Shown in pieces: positions 46,069-59,643 of a stretch of 64,000 nt of DNA. The stretch's first letter is position 1, and each line of letters begins with the position of its first letter. The stretch is from Dermacentor variabilis (Eukaryota > Arthropoda > Arachnida > Ixodida > Ixodidae). The position numbers and the translations under genes are program-made. The stretch is taken from assembly GCF_050947875.1 (NCBI RefSeq), contig NW_027460415.1, positions 1 through 64,000 of the forward strand, read 5' to 3'. The notes beneath the pieces were generated by a model. The model was not told the DNA's origin, searched no databases, and saw nothing but the letters and a program-made list of their open reading frames with translations.

Positions 46069-49000
46069 GAGCTAAAAAGAGCAGCATCGGCATGCTTTTC
46101 ACGTCGTTTGGTAGAAATCCACGTGCGCGTTCTGCCAAAAGCACCATTTGCATGCATATCGTGTGGTTTTGCAGAAAACAACGTCCGCGTCTACCAAAAG
46201 ATGCATGCGCATGCTTAAAACGCGTTTTGGCACAAATCCATGTGCGGGTGCTTAAAAGAGCAGCATCGGCATGCTTTTCACGTCGTTTGGTAGAAATCAA
46301 CGTGCGCGTTCTGCCAAAAGCACCATTTGCATGCATATCGTGTGGTTTTGCAGAAAACAACGTCCGCGTCTACCAAAAGATCCATGCGCATGCTTAAAAC
46401 GCGTTTTGGCACAAATCCATGCGCGGGTGCTAAAAAGAGCAGCTTCGGCATGCTTTTCACGTCGTTTGGTAGAAATCCAAGCGCGTTCTGCCAAAAGCAC
46501 CATTTGCATGCATATCGTGTGGTTTTGCAGAAAACAACGTCCGCGTCTACCAAAAGATGCATGCGCATGCTTAAAACGCGTTTTGGCACAAATCCATGTA
46601 CGGGTGCTAAAAAGAGCAGCATCGGCACGTTTTTTACGTCGTTTGGTAGAAATTCACGTGCGCGTTCTGCCAAAAGCGCCATTTGCCTGCATATCGTGTG
46701 GTTTTGCAGAAAACAACGTCCGCGTCTACCAAAAGATCCATGCGCATGCTTAAAACGCGTTTTGGCACAAATGCACGTACGGGTGCTAAAAAGAGCAGTA
46801 TCGGCATGCTTTTCACGTCGTTTGGTAGAAATCCACGTGCGCGTTCTGCCAAAAGCACCATTTGCATGCATATCGTGTGGTTTTGCAGAAAACAGCGTCC
46901 GTGTCTACCAAAAGATGCATGTGCATGCTTAAAACGCGTTTTGGCACAAATCCATGTGCGGGTGCTAAAAAGAGCAGCTTCGGCATGCTTTTCACGTCGT
47001 TTGGTAGAAATCCAAGCGCGTTCTGCCAAAAGCACCATTTGCATGCATATCGTGTGGTTTTGCAGAAAACAACGTCCGCGTCTACCAAAAGATGCATGCG
47101 CATGCTTAAAACGCGTTTTGGCACAAATCCATGTACGGGTGCTAAAAAGAGCAGCATCGGCATGTTTTTTACGTCGTTTGGTAGAAATTCACGTGCGCGT
47201 TCTGCCAAAAGCAACATTTGCCTGCATATCGTGTGGTTTTGCAGAAAACAACGTCCGCTTCTACCAAAAGATCCATGCGCATGCTTAAAACGCGTTTCGG
47301 CACAAATCCATGTGCGGGTGCTAAAAAGAGCAGCTTCGGCATGCTTTTCACGTCGTTTGGTAGAAATCCACGCGCGCGTTCTGCCAAAAGCACCATTTGC
47401 ATGCATATCGTGTGGTTTTGCAGAAAACAACGTCCGCGTCTACCAAAAGATGCATGCGCATGCTTAAAACGCGTTTTGGCACAAATCCATGTGCGGGTGC
47501 TTAAAAGAGCAGCATCGGCATGCTTTTCACGTCGTTTGGTAGAAATCAACGTGCGCGTTCTGCCAAAAGCACCATTTGCATGCATATCGTGTGGTTTTGC
47601 AGAAAACAACGTCCGCGTCTACCAAAAGATCCATGCGCATGCTTAAAACGCGTTTTGGCACAAATCCATGCGCGGGTGCTAAAAAGAGCAGCTTCGGCAT
47701 GCTTTTCACGTCGTTTGGTAGAAATCCAAGCGCGGTCTGCCAAAAGCACCATTTGCATGCATATCGTGTGGTTTTGCAGAAAACAACGTCCGCGTCTACC
47801 AAAAGATGCATGCGCATGCTTAAAACGCGTTTTGGCACAAATCCATGTACGGGTGCTAAAAAGAGCAGCATCGGCACGTTTTTTACGTCGTCTGGTAGAA
47901 ATTCACGTGCGCGTTCTGCCAAAAGCGCCATTTGCCTGCATATCGTGTGGTTTTGCAGAAAACAACGTCCGCGTCTACCAAAAGATCCATGCGCATGCTT
48001 AAAACGCGTTTTGGCACAAATCCATGCGCGGGTGCTAAAAAGAGCAGCTTCGGCATGCTTTTCACGTCGTTTGGTAGAAATCCAAGCGCGGTCTGCCAAA
48101 AGCACCATTTGCATGCATATCGTGTGGTTTTGCAGAAAACAACGTCCGCGTCTACCAAAAGATGCATGCGCATGCTTAAAACGCGTTTTGGCACAAATCC
48201 ATGTACGGGTGCTAAAAAGAGCAGCATCGGCACGTTTTTTACGTCGTTTGGTAGAAATTCACGTGCGCGTTCTGCCAAAAGCGCCATTTGCCTGCATATC
48301 GTGTGGTTTTGCAGAAAACAACGTCCGCGTCTACCAAAAGATCCATGCGCTATGCTTAAAACGCGTTTTGGCACAAATGCACGTACGGGTGCTAAAAAGA
48401 GCAGTATCGGCATGCTTTTCACGTCGTTTGGTAGAAATCCACGTGCGCGTTCTGCCAAAAGCACCATTTGCATGCATATCGTGTGGTTTTGCAGAAAACA
48501 GCGTCCGTGTCTACCAAAAGATGCATGTGCATGCTTAAAACGCGTTTTGGCACAAATCCATGTGCGGGTGCTAAAAAGAGCAGCTTCGGCATGCTTTTCA
48601 CGTCGTTTGGTAGAAATCCAAGCGCGTTCTGCCAAAAGCACCATTTGCATGCATAAAGTGTGGTTTTGCAGAAAACAACGTCCGCGTCTACCAAAAGATG
48701 CATGCGCATGCTTAAAACGCGTTTTGGCACAAATCCATGTACGGGTGCTAAAAGGAGCAGCATCGGCATGTTTTTTACGTCGTTTGGTAGAAATTCACGT
48801 GCGCGTTCTGCCAAAAGCAACATTTGCCTGCATATCGTGTGGTTTTGCAGAAAACAACGTCCGCGTCTACCAAAAGATCCATGCGCATGCTTAAAACGCG
48901 TTTCGGCACAAATCCATGTGCGGGTGCTAAAAAGAGCAGCTTCGGCATGCTTTTCACGTCGTTTGGTAGAAATCCACGCGCGCGTTCTGCCAAAAGCACC

Positions 49001-49102
49001 ATTTGCATGCATATCGTGTGGTTTTGCAGAAAACAACGTCCGCGTCTACCAAAAGATGAATGTGCATGCTTAAAACGCGTTTTGGCACAAATCCATGTGC
49101 GG
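46069..49102 (+). repeat. Right domain: 17-monomer unit, 3,034 bp
   Basis: Bounded by GAGCTAAAAAG monomers. It contains five CAAGCGCG monomers of 177 bp near 46,480, 47,012, 47,729, 48,085 and 48,621. Two successive segments at about 47,640 and 48,000 share CAAGCGCGGTCTGCC, so a dimer-scale duplication of 356 bp sits inside. A single inserted base at CATGCGCTATGCTT (about 48,351) interrupts one monomer. Confidence 0.78.
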
Positions 49103-50351
49103 GAGCTAAAAAGAGCAGCATCGGCATGCTTTTCACGTCGTTTGGTAGAAATCCACGTGCGCGTTCTGCCAAAAGCACCATTTGCATGCATATCGTGTGG
49201 TTTTGCAGAAAACAACGTCCGCGTCTACCAAAAGATCCATGCGCATGCTTAAAACGCGTTTTGGCACAAATCCATGCGCGGGTGCTAAAAAGAGCAGCTT
49301 CGGCATGCTTTTCACGTCGTTTGGTAGAAATCCAAGCGCGTTTTGCCAAAAGCACCATTTGCATGCATATCGTGTGGTTTTGCAGAAAACAACGTCCGCG
49401 TCTACCAAAAGATGCATGCGCATGCTTAAAACGCGTTTTGGCACAAATCCATGTACGGGTGCTAAAAAGAGCAGCATCGGCACGTTTTTTACGTCGTTTG
49501 GTAGAAATTCACGTGCGCGTTCTGCCAAAAGCGCCATTTGCCTGCATATCGTGTGGTTTTGCAGAAAACAACGTCCGCGTCTACCAAAAGATCCATGCGC
49601 ATGCTTAAAACGCGTTTTGGCACAAATGCACGTACGGGTGCTAAAAAGAGCAGTATCGGCATGCTTTTCACGTCGTTTGGTAGAAATCCACGTGCGCGTT
49701 CTGCCAAAAGCACCATTTGCATGCATATCGTGTGGTTTTGCAGAAAACAGCGTCCGTGTCTACCAAAAGATGCATGTGCATGCTTAAAACGCGTTTTGGC
49801 ACAAATCCATGTGCGGGTGCTAAAAAGAGCAGCTTCGGCATGCTTTTCACGTCGTTTGGTAGAAATCCAAGCGCGTTCTGCCAAAAGCACCATTTGCATG
49901 CATATCGTGTGGTTTTGCAGAAAACAACGTCCGCGTCTACCAAAAGATGCATGCGCATGCTTAAAACGCGTTTTGGCACAAATCCATGTACGGGTGCTAA
50001 AAAGAGCAGCATCGGCATGTTTTTTACGTCGTTTGGTAGAAATTCACGTGCGCGTTCTGCCAAAAGCAACATTTGCCTGCATATCGTGTGGTTTTGCAGA
50101 AAACAACGTCCGCGTCTACCAAAAGATCCATGCGCATGCTTAAAACGCGTTTCGGCACAAATCCATGTGCGGGTGCTAAAAAGAGCAGCTTCGGCATGCT
50201 TTTCACGTCGTTTGGTAGAAATCCACGCGCGCGTTCTGCCAAAAGCACCATTTGCATGCATATCGTGTGGTTTTGCAGAAAACAACGTCCGCGTCTACCA
50301 AAAGATGAATGTGCATGCTTAAAACGCGTTTTGGCACAAATTCATGTGCGG
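49103..50351 (+). repeat. Right domain: 7-monomer unit, 1,249 bp
   Basis: Seven monomers minus 4 bp, from two CAAGCGCG monomers. It includes CAAGCGCGTTTTGCC (about 49,334), shared only with the copy 2,323 bp downstream (about 51,657). Confidence 0.8.
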
Positions 50352-53300
50352 GAGCTAAAAAGAGCAGCATCTGCATGCTTTTCACGTCGTTTGGTGGAAA
50401 TCCACGTGCCCGTTCTGCCAAAAGCACCATTTGCATGCATATCGTGTGGTTTTGCAGAAAACAACGTCCGCGTCTACCAAAAGATGCATGTGCATGCTTA
50501 AAACGCGTTATGGCACAAATGAACGTACGGGTGCTAAAAAGAGCAGTATCGGCATGCTTTTCACGTCGTTTGGTAGAAATCCACGTGCGCGTTCTGCCAA
50601 AAGCACCATTTGCATGCATATCGTGTGGTTTTGCAGAAAACAACGTCCGCGTCTACCAAAAGATGCATGTGCATGCTTAAAACGCGTTTTGGCACAAATC
50701 CATGTGCGGGTGCTTAAAAGAGCAGCATCGGCATGCTTTTCACGTCGTTTGGTAGAAATCAACGTGCGCGTTCTGCCAAAAGCACCATTTGCATGCATAT
50801 CGTGTGGTTTTGCAGAAAACAACGTCCGCGTCTACCAAAAGATCCATGCGCATGCTTAAAACGCGTTTTGGCACAAATGCACGTACGGGTGCTAAAAAGA
50901 GCAGTATCGGCATGCTTTTCAAGTCGTTTGGTAGAAATCCACGTGCGCGTTCTGCCAAAAGCGCCATTTGCATGCATATCGTGTGGTTTTGCAGAAAACA
51001 AAGTCCGCATCTGCCAAAAGATCCATGCGCATGCTTAAAACGCGCTTTGGCACAAATCCATGTGCGGGTGCTAAAAAGAGCAGCATCGGCATGCTTTTCA
51101 CGTCGTTTGGTAGAAATCCACGCGCGCGTTCTGCCAAAAGCACCATTTGCATGCGTATCGTGTGGTTTTACAGAAAACAACGTCCGTGTCTACCAAAAGA
51201 TGCATGTGCATGCTTAAAACGCGTTTTGGCACAAATCCATGTGCGGGTGCTAAAAAGAGCAGCTTCGGCATGCTTTTCACGTCGTTTGGTAGAAATCCAC
51301 GCGCGCGTTCTGCCAAAAGCACCATTTGCATGCATGTCGTGTGGTTTTGCAGAAAACAACGTCCGCGTCTACCAAAAGATGCATGTGCATGCTTAAAACG
51401 CGTTTTGGCACAAATCCATGTGCGGGTGCTAAAAAGAGCAGCATCGGCATGCTTTTCACGTCGTTTGGTAGAAATCCACGTGCGCGTTCTGCCAAAAGCA
51501 CAATTTGCATGCATATCGTGTGGTTTTGCAGAAGACAACGTCCGCGTCTACCAAAAGATGCATGCGCATGCTTAAAACGCGTTTTGGCACAAATCCATGC
51601 GCGGGTGCTAAAAAGAGCAGCTTCGGCATGCTTTTCACGTCGTTTGGTAGAAATCCAAGCGCGTTTTGCCAAAAGCACCATTTGCATGCATATCGTGTGG
51701 TTTTGCAGAAAACAACGTCCGCGTCTACCAAAAGATGCATGCGCATGCTTAAAACGCGTTTTGGCACAAATCCATGTACGGGTGCTAAAAAGAGCAGCAT
51801 CGGCACGTTTTTTACGTCGTTTGGTAGAAATTCACGTGCGCGTTCTGCCAAAAGCGCCATTTGCCTGCATATCGTGTGGTTTTGCAGAAAACAACGTCCG
51901 CGTCTACCAAAAGATCCATGCGCATGCTTAAAACGCGTTTTGGCACAAATGCACGTACGGGTGCTAAAAAGAGCAGTATCGGCATGCTTTTCACGTCGTT
52001 TGGTAGAAATCCACGTGCGCGTTCTGCCAAAAGCACCATTTGCATGCATATCGTGTGGTTTTGCAGAAAACAGCGTCCGTGTCTACCAAAAGATGCATGT
52101 GCATGCTTAAAACGCGTTTTGGCACAAATCCATGTGCGGGTGCTAAAAAGAGCAGCTTCGGCATGCTTTTCACGTCGTTTGGTAGAAATCCAAGCGCGTT
52201 CTGCCAAAAGCACCATTTGCATGCATATCGTGTGGTTTTGCAGAAAACAACGTCCGCGTCTACCAAAAGATGCATGCGCATGCTTAAAACGCGTTTTGCC
52301 ACAAATCCATGTACGGGTGCTAAAAAGAGCAGCATCGGCATGTTTTTTACGTCGTTTGGTAGAAATTCACGTGCGCGTTCTGCCAAAAGCAACATTTGCC
52401 TGCATATCGTGTGGTTTTGCAGAAAACAACGTCCGCGTCTACCAAAAGATCCATGCGCATGCTTAAAACGCGTTTCGGCACAAATCCATGTGCGGGTGCT
52501 AAAAAGAGCAGCTTCGGCATGCTTTTCACGTCGTTTGGTAGAAATCCACGCGCGCGTTCTGCCAAAAGCACCATTTGCATGCATATCGTGTGGTTTTGCA
52601 GAAAACAACGTCCGCGTCTACCAAAAGATGAATGTGCATGCTTAAAACGCGTTTTGGCACAAATTCATGTGCGGGAGCTAAAAAGAGCAGCATCGGCATG
52701 CTTTTCACGTCGTTTGGTGGAAATCCACGTGCCCGTTCTGCCAAAAGCACCATTTGCATGCATATCGTGTGGTTTTGCAGAAAACAACGTCCGCGTCTAC
52801 CAAAAGATGCATGTGCATGCTTAAAACGCGTTATGGCACAAATGAACGTACGGGTGCTAAAAAGAGCAGTATCGGCATGCTTTTCACGTCGTTTGGTAGA
52901 AATCCACGTGCGCGTTCTGCCAAAAGCACCATTTGCATGCATATCGTGTGGTTTTGCAGAAAACAACGTCCGCGTCTACCAAAAGATGCATGTGCATGCT
53001 TAAAACGCGTTTTGGCACAAATCCATGTGCGGGTGCTTAAAAGAGCAGCATCGGCATGCTTTTCACGTCGTTTGGTAGAAATCAACGTGCGCGTTCTGCC
53101 AAAAGCACCATTTGCATGCATATCGTGTGGTTTTGCAGAAAACAACGTCCGCGTCTACCAAAAGATCCATGCGCATGCTTAAAACGCGTTTTGGCACAAA
53201 TGCACGTACGGGTGCTAAAAAGAGCAGTATCGGCATGCTTTTCAAGTCGTTTGGTAGAAATCCACGTGCGCGTTCTGCCAAAAGCGCCATTTGCATGCAT

Positions 53301-53890
53301 ATCGTGTGGTTTTGCAGAAAACAAAGTCCGCATCTACCAAAAGATCCATGCGCATGCTTAAAACGCGCTTTGGCACAAATCCATGTGCGGGTGCTAAAAA
53401 GAGCAGCATCGGCATGCTTTTCACGTCGTTTGGTAGAAATCCACGCGCGCGTTCTGCCAAAAGCACCATTTGCATGCGTATCGTGTGGTTTTACAGAAAA
53501 CAACGTCCGTGTCTACCAAAAGATGCATGTGCATGCTTAAAACGCGTTTTGGCACAAATCCATGTGCGGGTGCTAAAAAGAGCAGCTTCGGCATGCTTTT
53601 CACGTCGTTTGGTAGAAATCCACGCGCGCGTTCTGCCAAAAGCACCATTTGCATGCATGTCGTGTGGTTTTGCAGAAAACAACGTCCGCGTCTACCAAAA
53701 GATGCATGTGCATGCTTAAAACGCGTTTTGGCACAAATCCATGCGCGGGTGCTAAAAAGAGCAGCATCGGCATGCTTTTCACGTCGTTTGGTAGAAATCC
53801 ACGTGCGCGTTCTGCCAAAAGCACAATTTGCATGCATATCGTGTGGTTTTGCAGAAGACAACGTCCGCGTCTACCAAAAGATGCATGCGC
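49245..53890 (+). repeat. Near-perfect tandem pair of 2,323-bp segments
   Basis: Copy 1 is about 49,245-51,567 and copy 2 about 51,568-53,890, directly adjacent. Boundaries are bracketed on the left by GATCCATGCG (49,243) against GATGCATGCG (51,566). On the right they are bracketed by CCATGCGCGGG (about 51,596) against CCATGTGCGGG (about 53,919). Only scattered single substitutions separate the copies, for example TTTTGCCAC in the second and ATCTGCATG in the first. Confidence 0.87.
50352..52674 (+). repeat. Right domain: 13-monomer unit, 2,323 bp
   Basis: It begins with GGTGGAAATCC and GTGCCCGTTC, private to this monomer and its copy at 52,675. It belongs to the near-perfect tandem pair at 49,245-53,890. 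Confidence 0.85.
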
Positions 53891-54999
53891 ATGCTTAAAA
53901 CGCGTTTTGGCACAAATCCATGTGCGGGTGCTAAAAAGAGCAGTTTCGGCATGCTTTTCACGTTGTTTGGTAGAAATCCACGCGCGCGTTCTGCCAAAAG
54001 CACCATTTGCATGCATATCGTGTGGTTTTGCAGAAAACAACGTCCGCGTCTACCAAAAGATGCATGTGCATGCTTAAAACGCGTTTTGGCACAAATCCAT
54101 GTGCGGGTGCTTAAAAGAGCAGCATCGGCATGCTTTTCACGTCGTTTGGTAGAAATCAACGTGCGCGTTCTGCCAAAAGCGCCATTTGCATGCATATCGT
54201 GTGGTTTTGCAGAAAACAACGTCCGCGTCTACCAAAAGATCCATGCGCATGCTTAAAACGCGTTTTGGCACAAATGCACGTACGGGTGCTAAAAAGAGCA
54301 GTATCGGCATGCTTTTCACGTCGTTTGGTAGAAATCCACGTGCGCGTTCTGCCAAAAGCACCATTTGCATGCATATCGTGTGGTTTTGCAGAAAACAGCG
54401 TCCGTGTCTACCAAAAGATGCATGTGCATGCTTAAAACGCGTTTTGGCACAAATCCATGTGCGGGTGCTAAAAAGAGCAGCTTCGGCATGCTTTTCACGT
54501 CGTTTGGTAGAAATGCAAGCGCGTTCTGCCAAAAGCACCATTTGCATGCATATCGTGTGGTTTTGCAGAAAACAACGTCCGCGTCTACCAAAAGATGCAT
54601 GCGCATGCTTAAAACGCGTTTTGGCACAAATCCATGTACGGGTGCTAAAAAGAGCAGCATCGGCATGTTTTTTACGTCGTTTGGTAGAAATTCACGTGCG
54701 CGTTCTGCCAAAAGCACCATTTGCCTGCATATCGTGTGGTTTTGCAGAAAACAACGTCCGCGTCTACCAAAAGATCCATGCGCATGCTTAAAACGCGTTT
54801 CGGCACAAATCCATGTGCGGGTGCTAAAAAGAGCAGCTTCGGCATGCTTTTCACGTCGTTTGGTAGAAATCCACGCGCGCGTTCTGCCAAAAGCACCATT
54901 TGCATGCATATCGTGTGGTTTTGCAGAAACCAACGTCCGCGTCTACCAAAAGATGAATGTGCATGCTTAAAACGCGTTTTGGCACAAATCCATGTGCGG
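52675..54999 (+). repeat. Right domain: 13-monomer unit, 2,325 bp
   Basis: Repeats the previous unit closely until about 53,890, including GCACAATTTG with GCAGAAGACAACG (about 53,822 here and 51,499 before). It then diverges into monomers with TCACGTTGTTTGG and AAATGCAAGCGCG. Confidence 0.82.
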
Positions 55000-55713
55000 G
55001 AGCTAAAAAGAGCAGCATCGGCATGCTTTTCACGTCGTTTGGTAGAAATCAACGTGCGCGTTCTGCCAAAAGCACCATTTGCATGCATATCGTGTGGTTT
55101 TGCAGAAAACAAGGTCCGCGTCTACCAAAAGATCCATGCGCATGCTTAAAACGCGTTTTGGCACAAATCCATGCGCGGGTGCTAAAAAGAGCAGCTTCGG
55201 CATGCTTTTCACGTCGTTTGGTAGAAATCCAAGCGCGTTCTGCCAAAAGCACCATTTGCATGCATATCGTGTGGTTTTGCAGAAAACAACGTCCGCGTCT
55301 ACCAAAAGATGCATGCGCATGCTTAAAACGCGTTTTGGCACAAATCCATGTACGGGTGCTAAAAAGAGCAGCATCGGCACGTTTTTTACGTCGTTTCGTA
55401 GAAATTCACGTGCGCGTTCTGCCAAAAGCACCATTTGCCTGCATATCGTGTGGTTTTGCAGAAAACAACGTCCGCGTCTACCAAAAGATCCATGCGCATG
55501 CTTAAAACGCGTTTCGGCACAAATCCATGTGCGGGTGCTAAAAAGAGCAGCTTCGGCATGCTTTTCACGTCGTTTGGTAGAAATCCACGCGCGCGTTCTG
55601 CCAAAAGCACCATTTGCATGCATATCGTGTGCTTTTGCAGAAAACAACGTCCGCGTCTACCAAAAGATGAATGTGCATGCTTAAAACGCGTTTTGGCACA
55701 AATCCATGTGCGG
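55000..55713 (+). repeat. Right domain: 4-monomer unit, 714 bp
   Basis: Four monomers minus 2 bp (one CAAGCGCG monomer). It carries AAACAAGGTCC, also found near 55,996 and 58,855, and GTTTCGTAG near 55,396. Confidence 0.78.
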
Positions 55714-56785
55714 GAGCTAAAAAGAGCAGCATCGGCATGCTTTTCATGTCGTTTGGTAGAAATCCACGTGCGCGTTCTGCCAAAAGCACCATTTGCATGC
55801 ATATCGTGTGGTTTTGCAGAAAACAACGTCCGCGTCTACCAAAAGATGCATGCGCATGCTTAAAACGCGTTTTGGCACAAATCCATGTGCGGGTGCTTAA
55901 AAGAGCAGCATCGGCATGCTTTTCACGTCGTTTGGTAGAAATCAACGTGCGCGTTCTGCCAAAAGCACCATTTGCATGCATATCGTGTGGTTTTGCAGAA
56001 AACAAGGTCCGCGTCTACCAAAAGATCCATGCGCATGCTTAAAACGCGTTTTGGCACAAATCCATGCGCGGGTGCTAAAAAGAGCAGCTTCGGCATGCTT
56101 TTCACGTCGTTTGGTAGAAATCCAAGCGCGTTCTGCCAAAAGCACCATTTGCATGCATATCGTGTGGTTTTGCAGAAAACAACGTCCGCGTCTACCAAAA
56201 GATGCATGCGCATGCTTAAAACGCGTTTTGGCACAAATCCATGTACGGGTGCTAAAAAGAGCAGCATCGGCACGTTTTTTACGTCGTTTGGTAGAAATTC
56301 ACGTGCGCGTTCTGCCAAAAGCACCATTTGCCTGCATATCGTGTGGTTTTGCAGAAAACAACGTCCGCGTCTACCAAAAGATCCATGCGCATGCTTAAAA
56401 CGCGTTTTGGCACAAATGCACGTACGGGTGCTAAAAAGAGCAGTATCGGCATGCTTTTCACGTCGTTTGGTAGAAATCCACGTGCGCGTTCTGCCAAAAG
56501 CACCATTTGCATGCATATCGTGTGGTTTTGCAGAAAACAGCATCCGTGTCTACCAAAAGATGCATGTGCATGCTTAAAACGCGTTTTGGCACAAATCCAT
56601 GTGCGGGTGCTAAAAAGAGCAGCTTCGGCATGCTTTTCACGTCGTTTGGTAGAAATCCACGCGCGCGTTCTGCCAAAAGCACCATTTGCATGCATATCGT
56701 GTGGTTTTGCAGAAAACAACGTCCGCGTCTACCAAAAGATGAATGTGCATGCTTAAAACGCGTTTTGGCACAAATCCATGTGCGG
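55714..56785 (+). repeat. Right domain: 6-monomer unit, 1,072 bp
   Basis: Six monomers minus 2 bp. The same length recurs at 58,572-59,643 and 61,963-63,034 with closely matching composition. Confidence 0.8.
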
Positions 56786-58571
56786 GAGCTAAAAAGAGCA
56801 GCATCGGCATGCTTTTCACGTCGTTTGGTAGAAATCCACGTGCGCGTTCTGCCAAAAGCACCATTTGCATGCATATCGTGTGGTTTTGCAGAAAACAACG
56901 TCCGCGTCTACCAAAAGATGCATGCGCATGCTTAAAACGCGTTTTGGCACAAATCCATGTGCGGGTGCTTAAAAGAGCAGCATCGGCATGCTTTTCACGT
57001 CGTTTGGTAGAAATCAACGTGCGCGTTCTGCCAAAAGCACCATTTGCATGCATATCGTGTGGTTTTGCAGAAAACAACGTCCGCGTCTACCAAAAGATCC
57101 ATGCGCATGCTTAAAACGCGTTTTGGCACAAATCCATGCGCGGGTGCTAAAAAGAGCAGCTTCGGCATGCTTTTCACGTCGTTTGGTAGAAATCCAAGCG
57201 CGTTCTGCCAAAAGCACCATTTGCATGCATATCGTGTGGTTTTGCAGAAAACAACGTCCGCGTCTACCAAAAGATGCATGCGCATGCTTAAAACGCGTTT
57301 TGGCACAAATCCATGTACGGGTGCTAAAAAGAGCAGCATCGGCACGTTTTTTTCGTCGTTTGGTAGAAATTCACGTGCGCGTTCTGCCAAAAGCACCATT
57401 TGCCTGCATATCGTGTGGTTTTGCAGAAAACAACGTCCGCGTCTAACAAAAGATCCATGCGCATACTTAAAACGCGTTTTGGCACAAATGCACGTACGGG
57501 TGCTAAAAAGAGCAGCTTCGGCATGCTTTTCACGTCGTTTGGTAGAAATCCACGCGCGCGTTCTGCCAAAAGCACCATTTGCATGCATATCGTGTGGTTT
57601 TGCAGAAAACAACGTCCGCGTCTACCAAAAGATGCATGTGCATGCTTAAAACGCGTTTTGGCACAAATCCATGTGCGGGTGCTTAAAAGAGCAGCATCGG
57701 CATGCTTTTCACGTCGTTTGGTAGAAATCAACGTGCGCGTTCTGCCAAAAGCGCCATTTGCATGCATATCGTGTGGTTTTGCAGAAAACAACGTCCGCGT
57801 CTACCAAAAGATCCATGCGCATGCTTAAAACGCGTTTTGGCACAAATGCACGTACGGGTGCTAAAAAGAGCAGTATCGGCATGCTTTTCACGTCGTTTGG
57901 TAGAAATCCACGTGCGCGTTCTGCCAAAAGCACCATTTGCATGCATATCGTGTGGTTTTGCAGAAAACAGCGTCCGTGTCTACCAAAAGATGCATGTGCA
58001 TGCTTAAAACGCGTTTTGGCACAAATCCATGTGCGGGTGCTAAAAAGAGCAGCTTCGGCATGCTTTTCACGTCGTTTGGTAGAAATCCAAGCGCGTTCTG
58101 CCAAAAGCACCATTTGCATGCATATCGTGTGGTTTTGCAGAAAACAACGTCCGCGTCTACCAAAAGATGCATGCGCATGCTTAAAACGCGTTTTGGCACA
58201 AATCCATGTACGGGTGCTAAAAAGAGCAGCATCGGCATGTTTTTTACGTCGTTTGGTAGAAATTCACGTGCGCGTTCTGCCAAAAGCACCATTTGCCTGC
58301 ATATCGTGTGGTTTTGCAGAAAACAACGTCCGCGTCTACCAAAAGATCCATGCGCATGCTTAAAACGCGTTTCGGCACAAATCCATGTGCGGGTGCTAAA
58401 AAGAGCAGCTTCGGCATGCTTTTCACGTCGTTTAGTAGAAATCCACGCGCGCGTTCTGCCAAAAGCACCATTTGCATGCATATCGTGTGGTTTTGCAGAA
58501 AACAACGTCCGCGTCTACCAAAAGATGAATGTGCATGCTTAAAACGCGTTTTGGCACAAATCCATGTGCGG
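56786..58571 (+). repeat. Right domain: 10-monomer unit, 1,786 bp
   Basis: Ten monomers minus 4 bp. It contains the rare CTAACAAAAG with GCATACTT monomer junction near 57,440, shared with about 59,766. Its length equals that of the inferred ten-type unit of the left domain, but its monomer types are different. Confidence 0.78.
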
Positions 58572-59643
58572 GAGCTAAAAAGAGCAGCATCGGCATGCTT
58601 TTCACGTCGTTTGGTAGAAATCCACGTGCACGTTCTGCCAAAAGCACCATTTGCATGCATATCGTGTGGTTTTGCAGAAAACAACGTCCGCGTCTACCAA
58701 AAGATGCATGCGCATGCTTAAAACGCGTTTTGGCACAAATCCATGTGCGGGTGCTTAAAAGAGCAGCATCGGCATGCTTTTCACGTCGTTTGGTAGAAAT
58801 CAACGTGCGCGTTCTGCCAAAAGCACCATTTGCATGCATATCGTGTGGTTTTGCAGAAAACAAGGTCCGCGTCTACCAAAAGATCCATGCGCATGCTTAA
58901 AACGCGTTTTGGCACAAATCCATGCGCGGGTGCTAAAAAGAGCAGCTTCGGCATGCTTTTCACGTCGTTTGGTAGAAATCCAAGCGCGTTCTGCCAAAAG
59001 CACCATTTGCATGCATATCGTGTGGTTTTGCAGAAAACAACGTCCGCGTCTACCAAAAGATGCATGCGCATGCTTAAAACGCGTTTTGGCACAAATCCAT
59101 GTACGGGTGCTAAAAAGAGCAGCATCGGCACGTTTTTTACGTCGTTTGGTAGAAATTAACGTGCGCGTTCTGCCAAAAGCACCATTTGCCTGCATATCGT
59201 GTGGTTTTGCAGAAAACAACGTCCGCGTCTACCAAAAGATCCATGCGCATGCTTAAAACGCGTTTTGGCACAAATGCACGTACGGGTGCTAAAAAGAGCA
59301 GTATCGGCATGCTTTTCACGTCGTTTGGTAGAAATCCACGTGCGCGTTCTGCCAAAAGCACCATTTGCATGCATATCGTGTGGTTTTGCAGAAAACAGCG
59401 TCCGTGTCTACCAAAAGATGCATGTGCATGCTTAAAACGCGTCTTGGCACAAATCCATGTGCGGGTGCTAAAAAGAGCAGCTTCGGCATGCTTTTCACGT
59501 CGTTTGGTAGAAATCCACGCGCGCGTTCTGCCAAAAGCACCATTTGCATGCATATCGTGTGGTTTTGCAGAAAACAACGTCCGCGTCTACCAAAAGATGA
59601 ATGTGCATGCTTAAAACGCGTTTTGGCACAAATCCATGTGCGG
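58572..59643 (+). repeat. Right domain: 6-monomer unit, 1,072 bp
   Basis: Second of three units of this length. It follows 55,714-56,785 at an offset of 2,858 bp, including AAACAAGGTCC and the adjacent CAAGCGCG monomer. Confidence 0.8.

Noticed and set aside
48340..48360. Possible insertion site at GCGCTATGCTT
   Set aside because: Only one extra base relative to GCGCATGCTT-type copies; this is a simple indel in one monomer and not a target-site duplication.
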